Part shown: positions 51,301 to 61,100 of the stretch, piece after piece
How the letters are laid out: each line of letters starts with the position of its first letter
Position numbering within the stretch: position 1 is the stretch's first letter
Assembly: GCF_000956545.1 (NCBI RefSeq)
Contig: NZ_JYIT01000075.1
Span: 1 to 64,000, forward strand
From: Microbacterium azadirachtae
Lineage (GTDB): Bacteria > Actinomycetota > Actinomycetes > Actinomycetales > Microbacteriaceae
Length of the DNA stretch: 64,000 nt
Reading direction: 5' to 3'
Notes under the pieces: generated by a model
The model's input: only the letters and a program-made list of their open reading frames with translations
Databases searched by the model: none
What the model was told of the DNA's origin: nothing
Position numbers and translations under genes: made by a program

Positions 51301-52326
51301 TCAGCTCCGGAACGTCTCCGCACCGAGGTCGGGGTGGTCGACGAAGACGCCGTCGAGGCCGGTCTCGGCGATCCTCGCCCATTCCGCGCGGTAGTCGCCG
51401 AACGCGGCGGCCCCGCCGCTGCGGCGGAAACGCCGGTCGAGGAATGCGTTCTCCGGACGGCACGTCCAGGTGAAGACGCGCAGCCCGCGCCGGTGCGCCT
51501 CGTCGACGAGGTGCGGCCCGGCGTCCTGCAGCAGCAGCTGCTTGTCGACGCTGATTCCGTCCACGTCGCGGGCGAGCACGTCGAGGCCTGCCGGCGTGAG
51601 CGCGTCCGCGTAGGTCTGCGCGAGGTGCCCGTCCCGTGCGACGAGATCCGCCGGCGAGCCCGCCGCCTCCAGGAGGTAGACGAAGACGGCCCGCACGCCG
51701 CGCCCACGCAGCTCCGCCAGGACCGTCTGCTCGAACGACTCGATCCAGAGCGGGTGCTCCCCCGAGGCCCACCCGGCCTCGCGCAGGTCGCGCTCGACCA
51801 GCGGGGCCGGATCCCGTCCGATCCCGGCGAAGTAGGTGGCGTGCTTCACCTCGAGCACGACCCCGATCGCCCGGCCCTGTTCGGCCGAGGCCTCGCCGAC
51901 GAGCTCCAGGAGGTCGGTCAGGCGCAGGATCGGCTCGGTGTCGTCGTGCTCGGCGGATCCGGGACGCAGGGCGGGGATCCTCTCCCGGCAGCGCAGGGTG
52001 GCGAGCTCGGCCCAGGTGAAGTCCTCGGTGAACCACCCGGTGAGACGCTCCCCGTCGACGCGCTTCGTGGTGCGCCGATCCGCGAACTCGGGATGGTCGG
52101 CGACATCGGTGGTGCCCGAGATCTCGTTCTCGTGACGGATCACGAGCACCCCGTCCGCGGTGACGACGACGTCGGGCTCGACGGCGTCGGCGCCCATCGC
52201 GAAGGCGAGGCGGTAGGACGAGGCGGTGTGCTCGGGACGATAGCCGGGAGCGCCGCGGTGGCCGATCAGGAGCGGACGGACGGACGGATCCGTCGGCGAG
52301 ACGTCCTGCGGGATCCGTCGGGTCAC
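51301..52326 (-). CDS. Glycerophosphodiester phosphodiesterase
   Basis: A 341-residue GDPD TIM-barrel enzyme. It starts with LLIGHRGAPGYRPEHTASSY (catalytic His-Arg and Glu), GADAVEPDVVVTADGVLVI (metal-binding Glu and Asp) and RHENEISGTTDV. VVLEVKHATYFAGIG and GLRVFTWTCRPEN complete the active site. No signal peptide, so cytoplasmic, although many homologues are secreted. It releases glycerol 3-phosphate from glycerophosphodiesters. The GTG at 52326 gives the expected N-terminus. Confidence 0.93.
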   Translation of the reverse strand: MTRRIPQDVSPTDPSVRPLLIGHRGAPGYRPEHTASSYRLAFAMGADAVEPDVVVTADGVLVIRHENEISGTTDVADHPEFADRRTTKRVDGERLTGWFTEDFTWAELATLRCRERIPALRPGSAEHDDTEPILRLTDLLELVGEASAEQGRAIGVVLEVKHATYFAGIGRDPAPLVERDLREAGWASGEHPLWIESFEQTVLAELRGRGVRAVFVYLLEAAGSPADLVARDGHLAQTYADALTPAGLDVLARDVDGISVDKQLLLQDAGPHLVDEAHRRGLRVFTWTCRPENAFLDRRFRRSGGAAAFGDYRAEWARIAETGLDGVFVDHPDLGAETFRS

Positions 52327-52413
52327 GCTCTCAGCGTACGGCAGTGCTCCTCACGGGTTCCGCCGGTACTGTAGAAGGAAGATGACCACCACTTCTGAGG
52401 AGTGAGGCCGACC

Positions 52414-53343
52414 ATGAGCAACTTCGCGTTCAACAACCCGGCGTTCAAGGAGCGGGATCCGCGCGCCGTCGCGACCTATCCCGGAGGCGCCCAGGCGGGC
52501 CAGAACGGTCAGTACGCGCCGCCTCCGCCGGCCGGCCAGTTCGCCGCGGCCCAGCAGGCGGCCGTCAACGCGAACCTCGAGGGCATGTACGCCGCACCGT
52601 CGGCCGGCGCCATCGAGACCGACCGGATGACGGTCGAGGACACGGTCTGGAAGACCGCGGGCCTGTTCGGCATCCTGCTCGTCTTCGCGGCGATCGGCTG
52701 GTTCTTCACGCTCGGCGGCGTCGCCGTGCCGCGCACGCCGACCGCCGTCGCGATCTGGCCGTGGGCCGTGGGCGCGCTCGGCGGCTTCGTGCTCGCGATG
52801 ATCGTGAGCTTCACCTCGCGCAAGAAGGTGCGTCCGGCGCTGATCTTCGCCTACGCGGCGTTCGAGGGCCTCTTCATCGGCGGCATCTCTGCCTTCTTCG
52901 AGGTGCTCTGGCCCGGCATCGTGCTGCAGGCGACGCTCGCCACCGCGGCCGTGGTCGCCGTCACCCTCGCCCTGTTCGCGAGCGGCAAGGTCCGCGCGTC
53001 CGCGAAGATGACGAAGATCGTGATGATCGCGATGCTCGGCTACCTGCTGTTCTCGCTGCTCAACGTCGTGCTGATGGTGTTCAACGTGCTGCCCGCCAAC
53101 CAGATGTTCGGCCTCTACAGCGCGAAGGTCGCCGGCATCCCGCTCGGCCTGATCATCGGTGTGCTCGTCGTCTTCCTCGCCGCGTACTCGCTGGTCATGG
53201 ACTTCGACCAGATCCAGCAGGGCGTGCGCAACGGCGCCCCGCGCCAGTACGGCTGGCTCGGCGGCTTCGGCATCATGGTCACCGTGGTGTGGCTGTACGT
53301 CGAGATCCTGCGCATGATCGCGATCGCCCGCGGCAACAACTAG
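52414..53343 (+). CDS. Bax inhibitor-1/YccA family membrane protein
   Basis: A 309-residue protein. The first 65 residues are polar, Ala/Pro/Gln-rich (NNPAFKERDPRA, YPGGAQAGQNGQ), then seven helices follow: TAGLFGILLVFAAIGWFFTL-like (KTAGLFGILLVFAAIGW), WPWAVGALGGFVLAMIVSF, PALIFAYAAFEGLFIGGISA, VLQATLATAAVVAVTLALF, IVMIAMLGYLLFSLLNVVL, LGLIIGVLVVFLAAYSLV and a C-terminal amphipathic segment. DFDQIQQGVRNGAPRQYGW has the conserved acidic residue of the family. Related proteins are proton-linked calcium leak channels. The ATG at 52414 is eight bases after GAGGAGTGAGG. Confidence 0.92.
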   Translation: MSNFAFNNPAFKERDPRAVATYPGGAQAGQNGQYAPPPPAGQFAAAQQAAVNANLEGMYAAPSAGAIETDRMTVEDTVWKTAGLFGILLVFAAIGWFFTLGGVAVPRTPTAVAIWPWAVGALGGFVLAMIVSFTSRKKVRPALIFAYAAFEGLFIGGISAFFEVLWPGIVLQATLATAAVVAVTLALFASGKVRASAKMTKIVMIAMLGYLLFSLLNVVLMVFNVLPANQMFGLYSAKVAGIPLGLIIGVLVVFLAAYSLVMDFDQIQQGVRNGAPRQYGWLGGFGIMVTVVWLYVEILRMIAIARGNN

Positions 53344-53363
53344 CCGCCACCGCGCTTCACGAT

Positions 53364-53393
53364 GAAGGCCGCTCTCCTCGGAGGGCGGCCTTC
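53364..53393. terminator. Hairpin terminator after the Bax-inhibitor gene
   Basis: GAAGGCCGCTCTCC and GGAGGGCGGCCTTC form a 14-base stem with one G-T wobble. It lies 20 bases after the plus-strand stop and 40 bases after the minus-strand sigma factor stop, so it may act on both convergent genes. Confidence 0.75.
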
Positions 53394-53431
53394 GTCGTTC
53401 CCGCGCAGCCCGGCGGCGCACGACGGCTCGC

Positions 53432-54703
53432 TCAGCCGCGGGCCTTCTGCTCGAGGAGCGCACGCTCGCGGTCGTTGCCGGCCAGCGCGGCCGCGACCGC
53501 GAACTCGGAGCGCGCCTCCTCCGCGCGCCCGAGACGCAGCAGCAGCTCGGCGCGCGTGGCGGGCAGCAGGTGATAGCCGCGCAACGCGCCGTCGGCGATG
53601 AGCCCGTCGACGATGCGCAGCGCGGACGCCGGGCCCGTCGCCATCGCGACCGCCGCGGCGCGATTGAGCTCCACGACCGGCGAGGGGGCGATGCGCCCGA
53701 GCGCCTCATAGATCAGCACGATGCGCTCCCAATCGGTCTCCTCGACCGATGGTGCGACCGCATGGCACTCGGCGATCGCCGCCTGCAGCGCGTAGGCCCC
53801 GCGGCCGCGGCCGAAGGCGTCCGCCTGAGCCAGGGCGGCGCGGCCACGGGCGATGCGACCGCGGTCCCACAGACGACGGTCCTGGTCGGCGAGCAGCACC
53901 GGGTCGCCGTGCGCGTCGACGCGCGCCGGAAAGCGCGCGGCCGTGAGCTCCATGAGCGCGAGCAGCGCGTGCACATCCGGCTCTGTCGGCATGAGCGCAG
54001 CCAGCACGCGGGTGAGCCGGATCGCCTCGCGTCCCAGATCCGGGCGGAGCAGATCCTCTCCCGCCGTCGCCGCATGCGCCTCGTTGAACACCAGGTAGAG
54101 CACCCCGAGCACCGCACCGAGCCGCGCAGGGAACTCGTCGCGCCCCGGCACCTCGAACGGCGCCTTGGCCGCCGCGAGCGTCTTCTTCGCCCGCACGATG
54201 CGCTGCTGCACGGTGGCGGTCGGCACCAGGAACGCACGCGCGATCTGCTCCGTGCTCAGACCGCCCGCCACACGCAGGGTGAGCGCCACGCGCGCCTCGC
54301 GCGAGAGCACGGGGTGACAGGCGATGAAGACGAGCCGCAGCACGTCGTCGTCGATCGCGTCAGGATCCCAGGGCGGGGCGTCCAGGGCGGCGTCCTGCTC
54401 CCGCTCGAGATCGTGCGCGATCACCGCGAGTCGATCGTCGTAGCGCTCCCTGCGCCGCCATCCGTCGATCGCACGGCGCTTGGCGACAGCCGTCAGCCAG
54501 GCCGCGGGGTTCGCGGGCACGCCGTCGCGCGGCCATTGTGCGAGCGCCTCCAGCAGCGCGTCCTGCGCGAGATCCTCGGCGAGGCCGAAATCGCCGGTGA
54601 AGCGCGTCAGGGTGGCGACGATCCTCGCCGACTCGATACGCCACACCGCGGCGACGGCGCGCTCGGTCTGAGCGCCCGTCGCCGCGGAGTCGGATCCGGC
54701 CAT
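53432..54703 (-). CDS. ECF RNA polymerase sigma factor with C-terminal extension (ECF42-like)
   Basis: A 423-residue ECF sigma factor. Region 2 reads FTGDFGLAEDLAQDALLEAL and PAAWLTAVAKRRAIDGWRRR; region 4 reads VALTLRVAGGLSTEQIARAF and TATVQQRIVRAKKTLAAA. A long C-terminal domain (residues 190-423) with TPR-like helices (LNRAAAVAMATGPASALRIV, LRGYHLLPATRAELLLRLGR) identifies the ECF42 type, in which this extension is needed for activity. The YCII/DGPF gene directly upstream is the standard genomic partner. The start is ATG 54703, or GTG 54712 with GTGA overlap. No anti-sigma factor is adjacent. Confidence 0.9.
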   Translation of the reverse strand: MAGSDSAATGAQTERAVAAVWRIESARIVATLTRFTGDFGLAEDLAQDALLEALAQWPRDGVPANPAAWLTAVAKRRAIDGWRRRERYDDRLAVIAHDLEREQDAALDAPPWDPDAIDDDVLRLVFIACHPVLSREARVALTLRVAGGLSTEQIARAFLVPTATVQQRIVRAKKTLAAAKAPFEVPGRDEFPARLGAVLGVLYLVFNEAHAATAGEDLLRPDLGREAIRLTRVLAALMPTEPDVHALLALMELTAARFPARVDAHGDPVLLADQDRRLWDRGRIARGRAALAQADAFGRGRGAYALQAAIAECHAVAPSVEETDWERIVLIYEALGRIAPSPVVELNRAAAVAMATGPASALRIVDGLIADGALRGYHLLPATRAELLLRLGRAEEARSEFAVAAALAGNDRERALLEQKARG

Positions 54704-54708
54704 CGCCG

Positions 54709-55134
54709 TCACTCGGCCGCGCGCGCGGCCGCCTCCTCGCGCCAGCCGGCCTCCTTCTGGATCCACTCGTTGTCGGCCGGGAAGTCCTCGAGCTCGGTGA
54801 CGCGGCGCACCTCGAGGTACGCGCCCGGCGTGAGCGGCGCACGCTTGGCCCACTCCGCGGCCTCCTCACGCGTGGACACCTCGATGATCCAGAAGCCGTT
54901 GAACAGCTCCTTCGTCTCTCCGTAGGGGCCGTCGGTGACGAGCGGCGTCTCGGCCGAGAAGTCGACGACGAAGCCCTCTGCGGCGTCCGTGAGCCCTTCG
55001 CCGGCGATCAGCACCCCCGCCTTGATCATCGACTCGTTGTACCGGCCCATCGCCTCGATGACCTGCTCGAACGGCATGTCCTCGTACGCCCGCACACCCT
55101 GGTCGTCCGCGCGCATGATCAGCATGAACTTCAT
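54709..55134 (-). CDS. YCII/DGPF domain protein, partner of the ECF sigma factor
   Basis: A 141-residue YCII-related protein: MKFMLIMRADDQGVRAYEDM, GVLIAGEGLTDAAEGFVVDF, the name-giving VTDGPYGETKELFNGFWIIE and PLTPGAYLEVRRVTELEDFP. DGPF proteins are found almost always beside ECF42 sigma factors. Their role is not settled; they are often under control of the sigma factor. Its stop overlaps or abuts the sigma factor start. Confidence 0.93.
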   Translation of the reverse strand: MKFMLIMRADDQGVRAYEDMPFEQVIEAMGRYNESMIKAGVLIAGEGLTDAAEGFVVDFSAETPLVTDGPYGETKELFNGFWIIEVSTREEAAEWAKRAPLTPGAYLEVRRVTELEDFPADNEWIQKEAGWREEAAARAAE

Positions 55135-55251
55135 GATCTCTGTCTCCTCATCGGGGGTCGTCCTTCGACCCTCTCACTCAAGACGTCGAACGAGAAGACG
55201 CCGGATCGACAGCGCGTCGAAGATTCTTCGAAGATTTTCTAGACTCCGGAT

Positions 55252-55926
55252 GTGACGTCCTCCTCTGCGCTCGCGAACGTGATCCGCGAGGCCCTGCGCG
55301 CGGCCGCGGATCCCGCCCTCGCACCCGGCCAGCAGGCCTACATGAAGTCGGCGATGCCGTTCCTCGGCGTGCGCGTGCCGGACGCTCGACGGCTCGCCAC
55401 TCAGGCGGCGCGCGGGATCGACGACGTCGACGAGCTGCGCGACGCGGCGCTCGACCTGTGGCGTGCGGCCGGGTACCGCGAGGAGCGCTACGCGGCGCAG
55501 GCCCTGATGGCCCTGAAGCCGCTGCGCGGACGGCTGGATCTGCTCGACGTGCACGAGGAGATGATCCGCACCGGCGCCTGGTGGGACCACGTCGACGAAG
55601 TCGCGCACCGTCTCGCGGACCTCCTGGACTCCCACCCCGCCGAGCTGGCCGTGGAGCTGCGCGTGTGGGCCGACGACGAGGACCTCTGGATCCGGCGCGC
55701 GGCGATCATCGCCCAGCTGCAGCGCAGGGACCGCGTCGATCACGGCCTGCTCTCCGACGTGATCGAGGCGAACCTCGGCGACGAGGAGTTCTTCATCCGC
55801 AAGGCGATCGGGTGGGCGCTGCGCGATCACGCCAGGGCGGATCCGGACTGGGTGCGCGCGTTCGTCGACGCGCACCCGTCCCTCTCGCCGCTGAGCCGCC
55901 GCGAGGCGCTGAAGCACCTGGGCTGA
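55252..55926 (+). CDS. AlkD-like DNA alkylation repair protein
   Basis: A 224-residue all-alpha HEAT-like repeat protein of the AlkD DNA glycosylase family. Typical segments are AYMKSAMPFLGVRVPDARRL, WWDHVDEVAHRLADLLDSHP, LWIRRAAIIAQLQRRDRVD and EEFFIRKAIGWALRDHARAD. W-W-D and R-K-x-I-G-W motifs that shape the alkyl-base binding cleft are intact. It removes N3- and N7-alkylated purines. It starts at a GTG with its promoter between it and the divergent YCII gene. Confidence 0.92.
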   Translation: MTSSSALANVIREALRAAADPALAPGQQAYMKSAMPFLGVRVPDARRLATQAARGIDDVDELRDAALDLWRAAGYREERYAAQALMALKPLRGRLDLLDVHEEMIRTGAWWDHVDEVAHRLADLLDSHPAELAVELRVWADDEDLWIRRAAIIAQLQRRDRVDHGLLSDVIEANLGDEEFFIRKAIGWALRDHARADPDWVRAFVDAHPSLSPLSRREALKHLG

Positions 55927-55969
55927 GGCGGTTCCGCCGTCCTCGCTCAGCGGGCCCCGACCGGGGAGA

Positions 55970-57556
55970 TCACTCCCACTCGATGGTTGCCGGCGGCTTC
56001 GAGGTGACGTCGAGCACGACGCGATTCACCTCGGAGACCTCGTTCGTGATGCGGTTGGAGATCTTCGCGAGCACGTCGTACGGCAGGCGGGTCCAGTCGG
56101 CGGTCATCGCATCCTCGGACGACACCGGACGCAGCACGACCGGGTGGCCGTAGGTGCGGCCGTCGCCCTGCACGCCCACGGAGCGGACGTCGGCGAGCAG
56201 CACCACCGGGCACTGCCAGATGGTCTGGTCGAGTCCGGCGAGAGTGAGCTCCTCCCGGGCGATCGCGTCGGCCTCACGCAGGATGTCGAGACGCTCGCGG
56301 GTGACCTCGCCGATGATGCGGATGCCGAGGCCCGGCCCGGGGAACGGCTGGCGGCCGACGATCGCCTCGGGGATCCCGAGCTCGCGTCCGATGGCACGCA
56401 CCTCGTCCTTGAACAAGGTGCGCAGCGGCTCGATCAGATCGAAGTCGAGGTCGTCGGGGAGGCCTCCGACGTTGTGGTGCGACTTGATGTTCGCGGTGCC
56501 CGCGCCGCCGCCGGACTCGACGACGTCCGGGTACAGGGTCCCCTGCACGAGGAACCTGACCTTCTCGCCGGAGGCCTTCGCCTCCTCGACCAGGTCGCGC
56601 TGCACCTGCTCGAACGCGCGGATGAACTCGCGGCCGATGATCTTGCGCTTGGTCTCGGGATCCGTCACGCCGGCCAGGTGGCCGAGGAACGTGTCGGCCG
56701 CGTCGACGGTGATCAGGCGTACGCCGGTCGCCGCGACGAAGTCGCGCTCGACCTGCTCGCGCTCGCCCTTGCGCAGCAGGCCGTGGTCGACGAAGACCGC
56801 GGTGAGCTGGTCGCCGATCGCCTTGTGCACGAGCGCGGTGGAGACGGCGGAGTCGACGCCGCCCGACATCGCGGAGATCACGCGGGCGTCGCCGACCTGG
56901 GCGCGGATGCGCTCGACCTGCTCGGCGATCACGTTGTCGCTGTTCCAGTCGGCGGGGAGGCCCGCGCCCTTGTGCAGGAAGTTCTCGATGATCTCCTGGC
57001 CGTGGTCGGAGTGCTTCACCTCGGGGTGCCACTGCACGCCGTAGAACCTGCGCTGCTCATCGGCGAACGCCGCGACCGGCGTGGCCGGGGTCGAGGCGAG
57101 CACCGCGAAGCCCTCGGGCGCCTTCGCGACCTGGTCGCCGTGGCTCATCCACACGTTCTGCTCGGCGGGCTGACCGCCCAGCAGCGTGGAGTCGTTGACC
57201 GGGATCATCGCGTCGGTCGCGCCGTACTCGCGCAGTCCGGTGTTGGCGACCTCGCCGCCGAGAGTGCGCGCCATGTACTGGAAGCCGTAGCAGATGCCGA
57301 GCGTCGGCACGCCCAGGTCGAACACGGCCGGGTCGAGCTGCGGGGCGCCCTCCTCGTACACCGACGACGGGCCGCCGGAGAGGATCAGCGCGACCGGGTT
57401 CTTGGCCGCGATCTCGGCCGCGGTCACCGTGTGCGGCACGATCTCGCTGTAGACGCCCGCCTCGCGGACGCGGCGGGCGATCAGCTGCGCGTACTGCGCA
57501 CCGAAGTCGACGACGAGGGCGGGGCGCTGCTCGGTGTCGGGAGTGTTGTCGGTCAA
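55970..57556 (-). CDS. guaA: GMP synthase (glutamine-hydrolysing)
   Basis: A 528-residue GMP synthase. GATase domain: [20 protein letters not shown], the nucleophile in [16 protein letters not shown], and His/Glu in [19 protein letters not shown]-PPase domain: [20 protein letters not shown]; dimerisation domain: [20 protein letters not shown] and [20 protein letters not shown] to the usual C-terminal KPPATIEWE. It makes GMP from XMP. The start is a TTG at 57556 with GGAAGGTG four bases upstream, overlapping the stop of the DUF3817 gene (TTGA); no ATG gives the usual N-terminus. Confidence 0.96.
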   Translation of the reverse strand: MTDNTPDTEQRPALVVDFGAQYAQLIARRVREAGVYSEIVPHTVTAAEIAAKNPVALILSGGPSSVYEEGAPQLDPAVFDLGVPTLGICYGFQYMARTLGGEVANTGLREYGATDAMIPVNDSTLLGGQPAEQNVWMSHGDQVAKAPEGFAVLASTPATPVAAFADEQRRFYGVQWHPEVKHSDHGQEIIENFLHKGAGLPADWNSDNVIAEQVERIRAQVGDARVISAMSGGVDSAVSTALVHKAIGDQLTAVFVDHGLLRKGEREQVERDFVAATGVRLITVDAADTFLGHLAGVTDPETKRKIIGREFIRAFEQVQRDLVEEAKASGEKVRFLVQGTLYPDVVESGGGAGTANIKSHHNVGGLPDDLDFDLIEPLRTLFKDEVRAIGRELGIPEAIVGRQPFPGPGLGIRIIGEVTRERLDILREADAIAREELTLAGLDQTIWQCPVVLLADVRSVGVQGDGRTYGHPVVLRPVSSEDAMTADWTRLPYDVLAKISNRITNEVSEVNRVVLDVTSKPPATIEWE

Positions 57557-58038
57557 CGGGCACCTTCCGTGGCGGGAGTGGTCGAGGAGGTCTGGTCGGC
57601 GTCGGCCTCGCGCCGGAAGAGGTAGGCCTTCACCTCGCGGGCGACGCGGGTCTCCATGAAGAAGGAGAGGAACGGCACCACGCCGCCGAGGGCGAGCATG
57701 ATGAAGCGCAGGAACGGCCAGCGCATCAGGCTCCACACGCGGAAGCAGGCGAACAGGTAGACGACGTAGAACCACCCGTGCGCGACGAGGATCCCCATCG
57801 AGAGGTTGAGGCCGTTGCCGGTGGACTCCAGGCCGCCGTGCACGCCCTCCACCACCGGTGCGAACCAGAGGAATCCGCCGGATCCCCCCGCGAAGAGCTC
57901 GAGGTGGATGGGGGTGTACTTGAGCACCATCTCGGTCACCAGCAGCAGGAGCATGACTCCGGTGATGATCGAGGCGATCTGGTAGAACTTCAGCGCGCCG
58001 CGGATGGCCTGGAAGCTCTCAGGCTTGGGTTCGGGCAT
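57553..58038 (-). CDS. DUF3817 domain membrane protein
   Basis: A 161-residue membrane protein with three helices: [40 protein letters not shown] and [20 protein letters not shown]. The pattern [19 protein letters not shown] and the His-Gly pair (AHGWFYVVY) are typical of DUF3817. Such genes are often directly upstream of guaA in actinobacteria, as here (4-base overlap). Function unknown. It starts MPEPKPESF at 58038. Confidence 0.88.
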   Translation of the reverse strand: MPEPKPESFQAIRGALKFYQIASIITGVMLLLLVTEMVLKYTPIHLELFAGGSGGFLWFAPVVEGVHGGLESTGNGLNLSMGILVAHGWFYVVYLFACFRVWSLMRWPFLRFIMLALGGVVPFLSFFMETRVAREVKAYLFRREADADQTSSTTPATEGAR

Positions 58039-58082
58039 GGATCCATCCTAGCCGCCGGATCCTGTGCGCCTCCGGGCACGAC

Positions 58083-58114
58083 GGAGGCCGCCGGGGCGAA
58101 CCCCGACGGCCTCC
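58083..58114 (-). terminator. Hairpin terminator after the surface nuclease gene
   Basis: GGAGGCCG and CGGCCTCC form an outer 8-base stem with an inner GGGG/CCCC stem around CGAA. It lies 20 bases past the stop of the minus-strand nuclease gene and upstream of the DUF3817 gene. Confidence 0.75.
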
Positions 58115-58133
58115 GCAGGTCAGCGCGAGAGGG

Positions 58134-61100
58134 TCACTCCACGCGCAGGCGACGACGGGCGACGACGAGCCCCAGCCCGAGTGCCAGCAGCACCAGGGCG
58201 AGGAGCAGGAACGAGCCCGAGTCCGCACCGGTCAGCGCGAGGCCTCCCCCTGATGCGGCGGCGACGACCGTGATCTCGACGGAGATCTGGGCGCCGTCCG
58301 ACAGGATCGCCACCACGTGGTGCTGTCCCGCGGCGGTGCCGGCGGGGATCGTGACCGTGGCCGTGAAGGACCCGTCCGCGGCCGCCGTCACCGAGCCGAG
58401 CGAGACCGGGGTGGAGTGGAGCTCGAGCGCCACCTTCTCGTTCTCGTACAGGCCCGATGCGGAGATCGTGACGCTGCCGCCCGCGGTGACCGAGGAAGCG
58501 CCGACCTTGAGCTGGCCCTTGCCGCGAACCACGGTGACGGCGGCGGTCGCCTCGTCCCCGTCCGCCTGCGTCGCGGCGACGAGGTAGTCGCCGCCCTTGA
58601 CGGAACGCGGCACCACAGGCGCGGTGGCGAACGATCCGTCGCCGCCGACCTTGACCGTGCCGAGGTCGATGACCGTGCCCTTCTTGCCCTGTTCGCGCAG
58701 CTGGAGCGTCAGCGTCTCGCCCGGCTCGAACGCGGTGCCCGTCAGCGCCAGCTTCTCGCCGGCGAGGACCTTGGCCGCACCGACCGAGATCGTGCCGTTG
58801 AAGGATCCGGTGTCGGATCCGGCGACGGTGATCGGCAGCCGGAGCGACGTACCGGTGACCGCGACGTCGACCTGCAGAGCCTGCGCCCCGGTCACCCCCT
58901 CGGGGATCGGGAACGTCAGGGTCGCCGTGCCGGCCTCGTCGAAGGCGTCGACGGTGACCGCCGCATCGACCGTCGACGTGGCGAGCGCAGTGCCCCCCAG
59001 CGAGACGGTGACGTCGCCCGGAGCCTTCTCCCCCGCGCTGAACGCGAGCGAGCTGAGCTTCAGCGTGACGCTCTCCCCGGCCTTGTAGCCGGCGGCGTCC
59101 GCCGGAGCGCTGAGCACCGCGCCGACCGCGCGCTGCGCGAGATCGGGCGCCGCCGTCTTGTTCGCCGCGAACCAGTCGACCATCGACTGCAGGTCCACCT
59201 TGCCGGTGTCCTTCTTGTCGGTGCCCTGCTGGAATGCGGTGAACGCGTCGCCGCCCGCGGCGAGGAAGGCGTTGGCTCCCACCGTGTAGACCGCCGCCGG
59301 GTCGATCGGCGCGCCGTTGACCGTGATGCCCGTGATGTGCGAGCCCGCGGCGGCGGCCGGGTCGTAGGTGTACGCCAGCTCCTTCGAGACGCCGAGCTTC
59401 AGGAACGGCCGCGCCGAGCCGGCGGGCTGCCACTGCTGCTCGAGCACCTGCTTCACCTGGGCGCCCGTGAGCTTCACGGTCATCAGGGTGTTGGCGAACG
59501 GCTGCACCGTCGCCGCCTCGCGGTAGCTGACGCTGCCGTCCGCATCCCCCGCGCCGCTGGACGCGTAGGTGAGGTTGGCCCGCAGACCGCCCGGGTTCAT
59601 CACCGCGAAGTCGGCGCCGGTCGACCACTTCTGCACGTCGGCCACGAAGTTGCCCAGGGTGGACTCGCCACCGCGGTTCTCCGTCTTGCCGTCGCTCTGC
59701 CGTGCGCGGTTGAAGTCGGCCGTGATGTCGCCGAGCTTGACCGAGCCGAGCTCATCGGCCTTCTTCTTGGCCGCGTCCACGATCGCCTGCACCGCGGGAT
59801 CCGCCGGGTACTGCGGGACCTTGTTCACGGTGAGCGGCTTGATCTCGTTGGTGATCGAGAGCAGCTTCTTCGTGGCCGGGTCGACCTTCAGATCCATCAG
59901 TCCCATGTTCTCGCCGTACTGACCGGCGGAGACCACCGGACGACCGTCGATCACGTGGTTGTACGCGAGGTGCGTGTGCGCCGAGACGATCGCGTTCACG
60001 CTCTTGTCGACGCCGTTGACGATCTCACCCAGCCGCGACTCGGGCGTGATGCTCGCGACGTCGGTCGTGGTCGCCCCCTCGTGCACGAGCAGGATGATCA
60101 CGTCCGCCTCGCCGTTGGAGGCGTCGCCGTCCTTGAGCTCGGCGGCGACCTTGTTCACCGACGTGGCGATGTCGCGCACCTCGAGACCCTTCATGCCGTC
60201 GGGCGAGACGAGGGTCGGCAGATCCTCGGTCACCGCGCCGATGAACCCCACCTTGACGCCCTGTACGTCCTTCACCCATGCGGGGGTGAGGGCCGGCTTG
60301 CCGTCGGCGGTCAGGAACACGTTCGAGCTGAGGTACGTCCAGTCCGCGCGCGGGATGACCCGGTCGCGGAGGTCGGCGTAGCCCTGGTCGAACTCGTGGT
60401 TGCCCGCGGCGCTCACGTCGAGACCGGCCGCGTTCAGCGCGTCGATCGTCGGGTTGTCCTGCTGGATGAACGACGTGAACGTCGAGGCCCCGATGAGATC
60501 GCCCGCCGCGGCGAAGATCGTGTTCGGGTTCTGCGCGCGGAACTGCTCGACCGCCCCGGCCACCACCGCGGCGCCGGCGGCGGCGCCGTCGGCCTCGATG
60601 CGTCCGTGGAAGTCGTTGATCGTCGCGATGTTGATGTCGATCGGATCCGCGGCGCCCTTGAGCCCCACCACGATCGGGTCGTGGTCGCTGGAGCGGTACG
60701 GCGTACCCGACTCGGTGGCGGCGAACGCGTAGCCGCGGTCGCTCCACTCCGGCGAGTTGATGTTCCAGACGCCGGCACCGGTGATCGCCTTCGCCGCGGA
60801 CGGCGATGCGATCACGTGATCCAGGGATCCGAGCTCGCCGTCGAACGAGTACGTGTACTGCCCGTGCGCGAAGGTCGGCTCCACGTCGGTCCACCCGGCC
60901 TGGGCGAAGACGTCGATCGGGTCCTCCTTGCCGTACGCGTTGAAGTCGCCCACGAGGAAGACGTCATCGCTGCCGGAGCTCTTCTGCACCTTCTGCGCGA
61001 ACGCGAGCTCGGCCTTCGCCTGCGCGACGCGGTCGGCGTTGAAGAAGCCCTGGCCGTCGGCCGGCTCGGGCCCCGCGTTCTGGGGCGGGGACTTCGACTT

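Noticed and set aside
45653..51394. A 1913-codon plus-strand open frame
   Set aside because: It lies opposite SseB, PcrA and the ABC exporter genes, all of which have clear protein motifs. Its translation is Arg/His/Gly/Asp-rich with no motif, as expected for an antisense frame in high-GC DNA.
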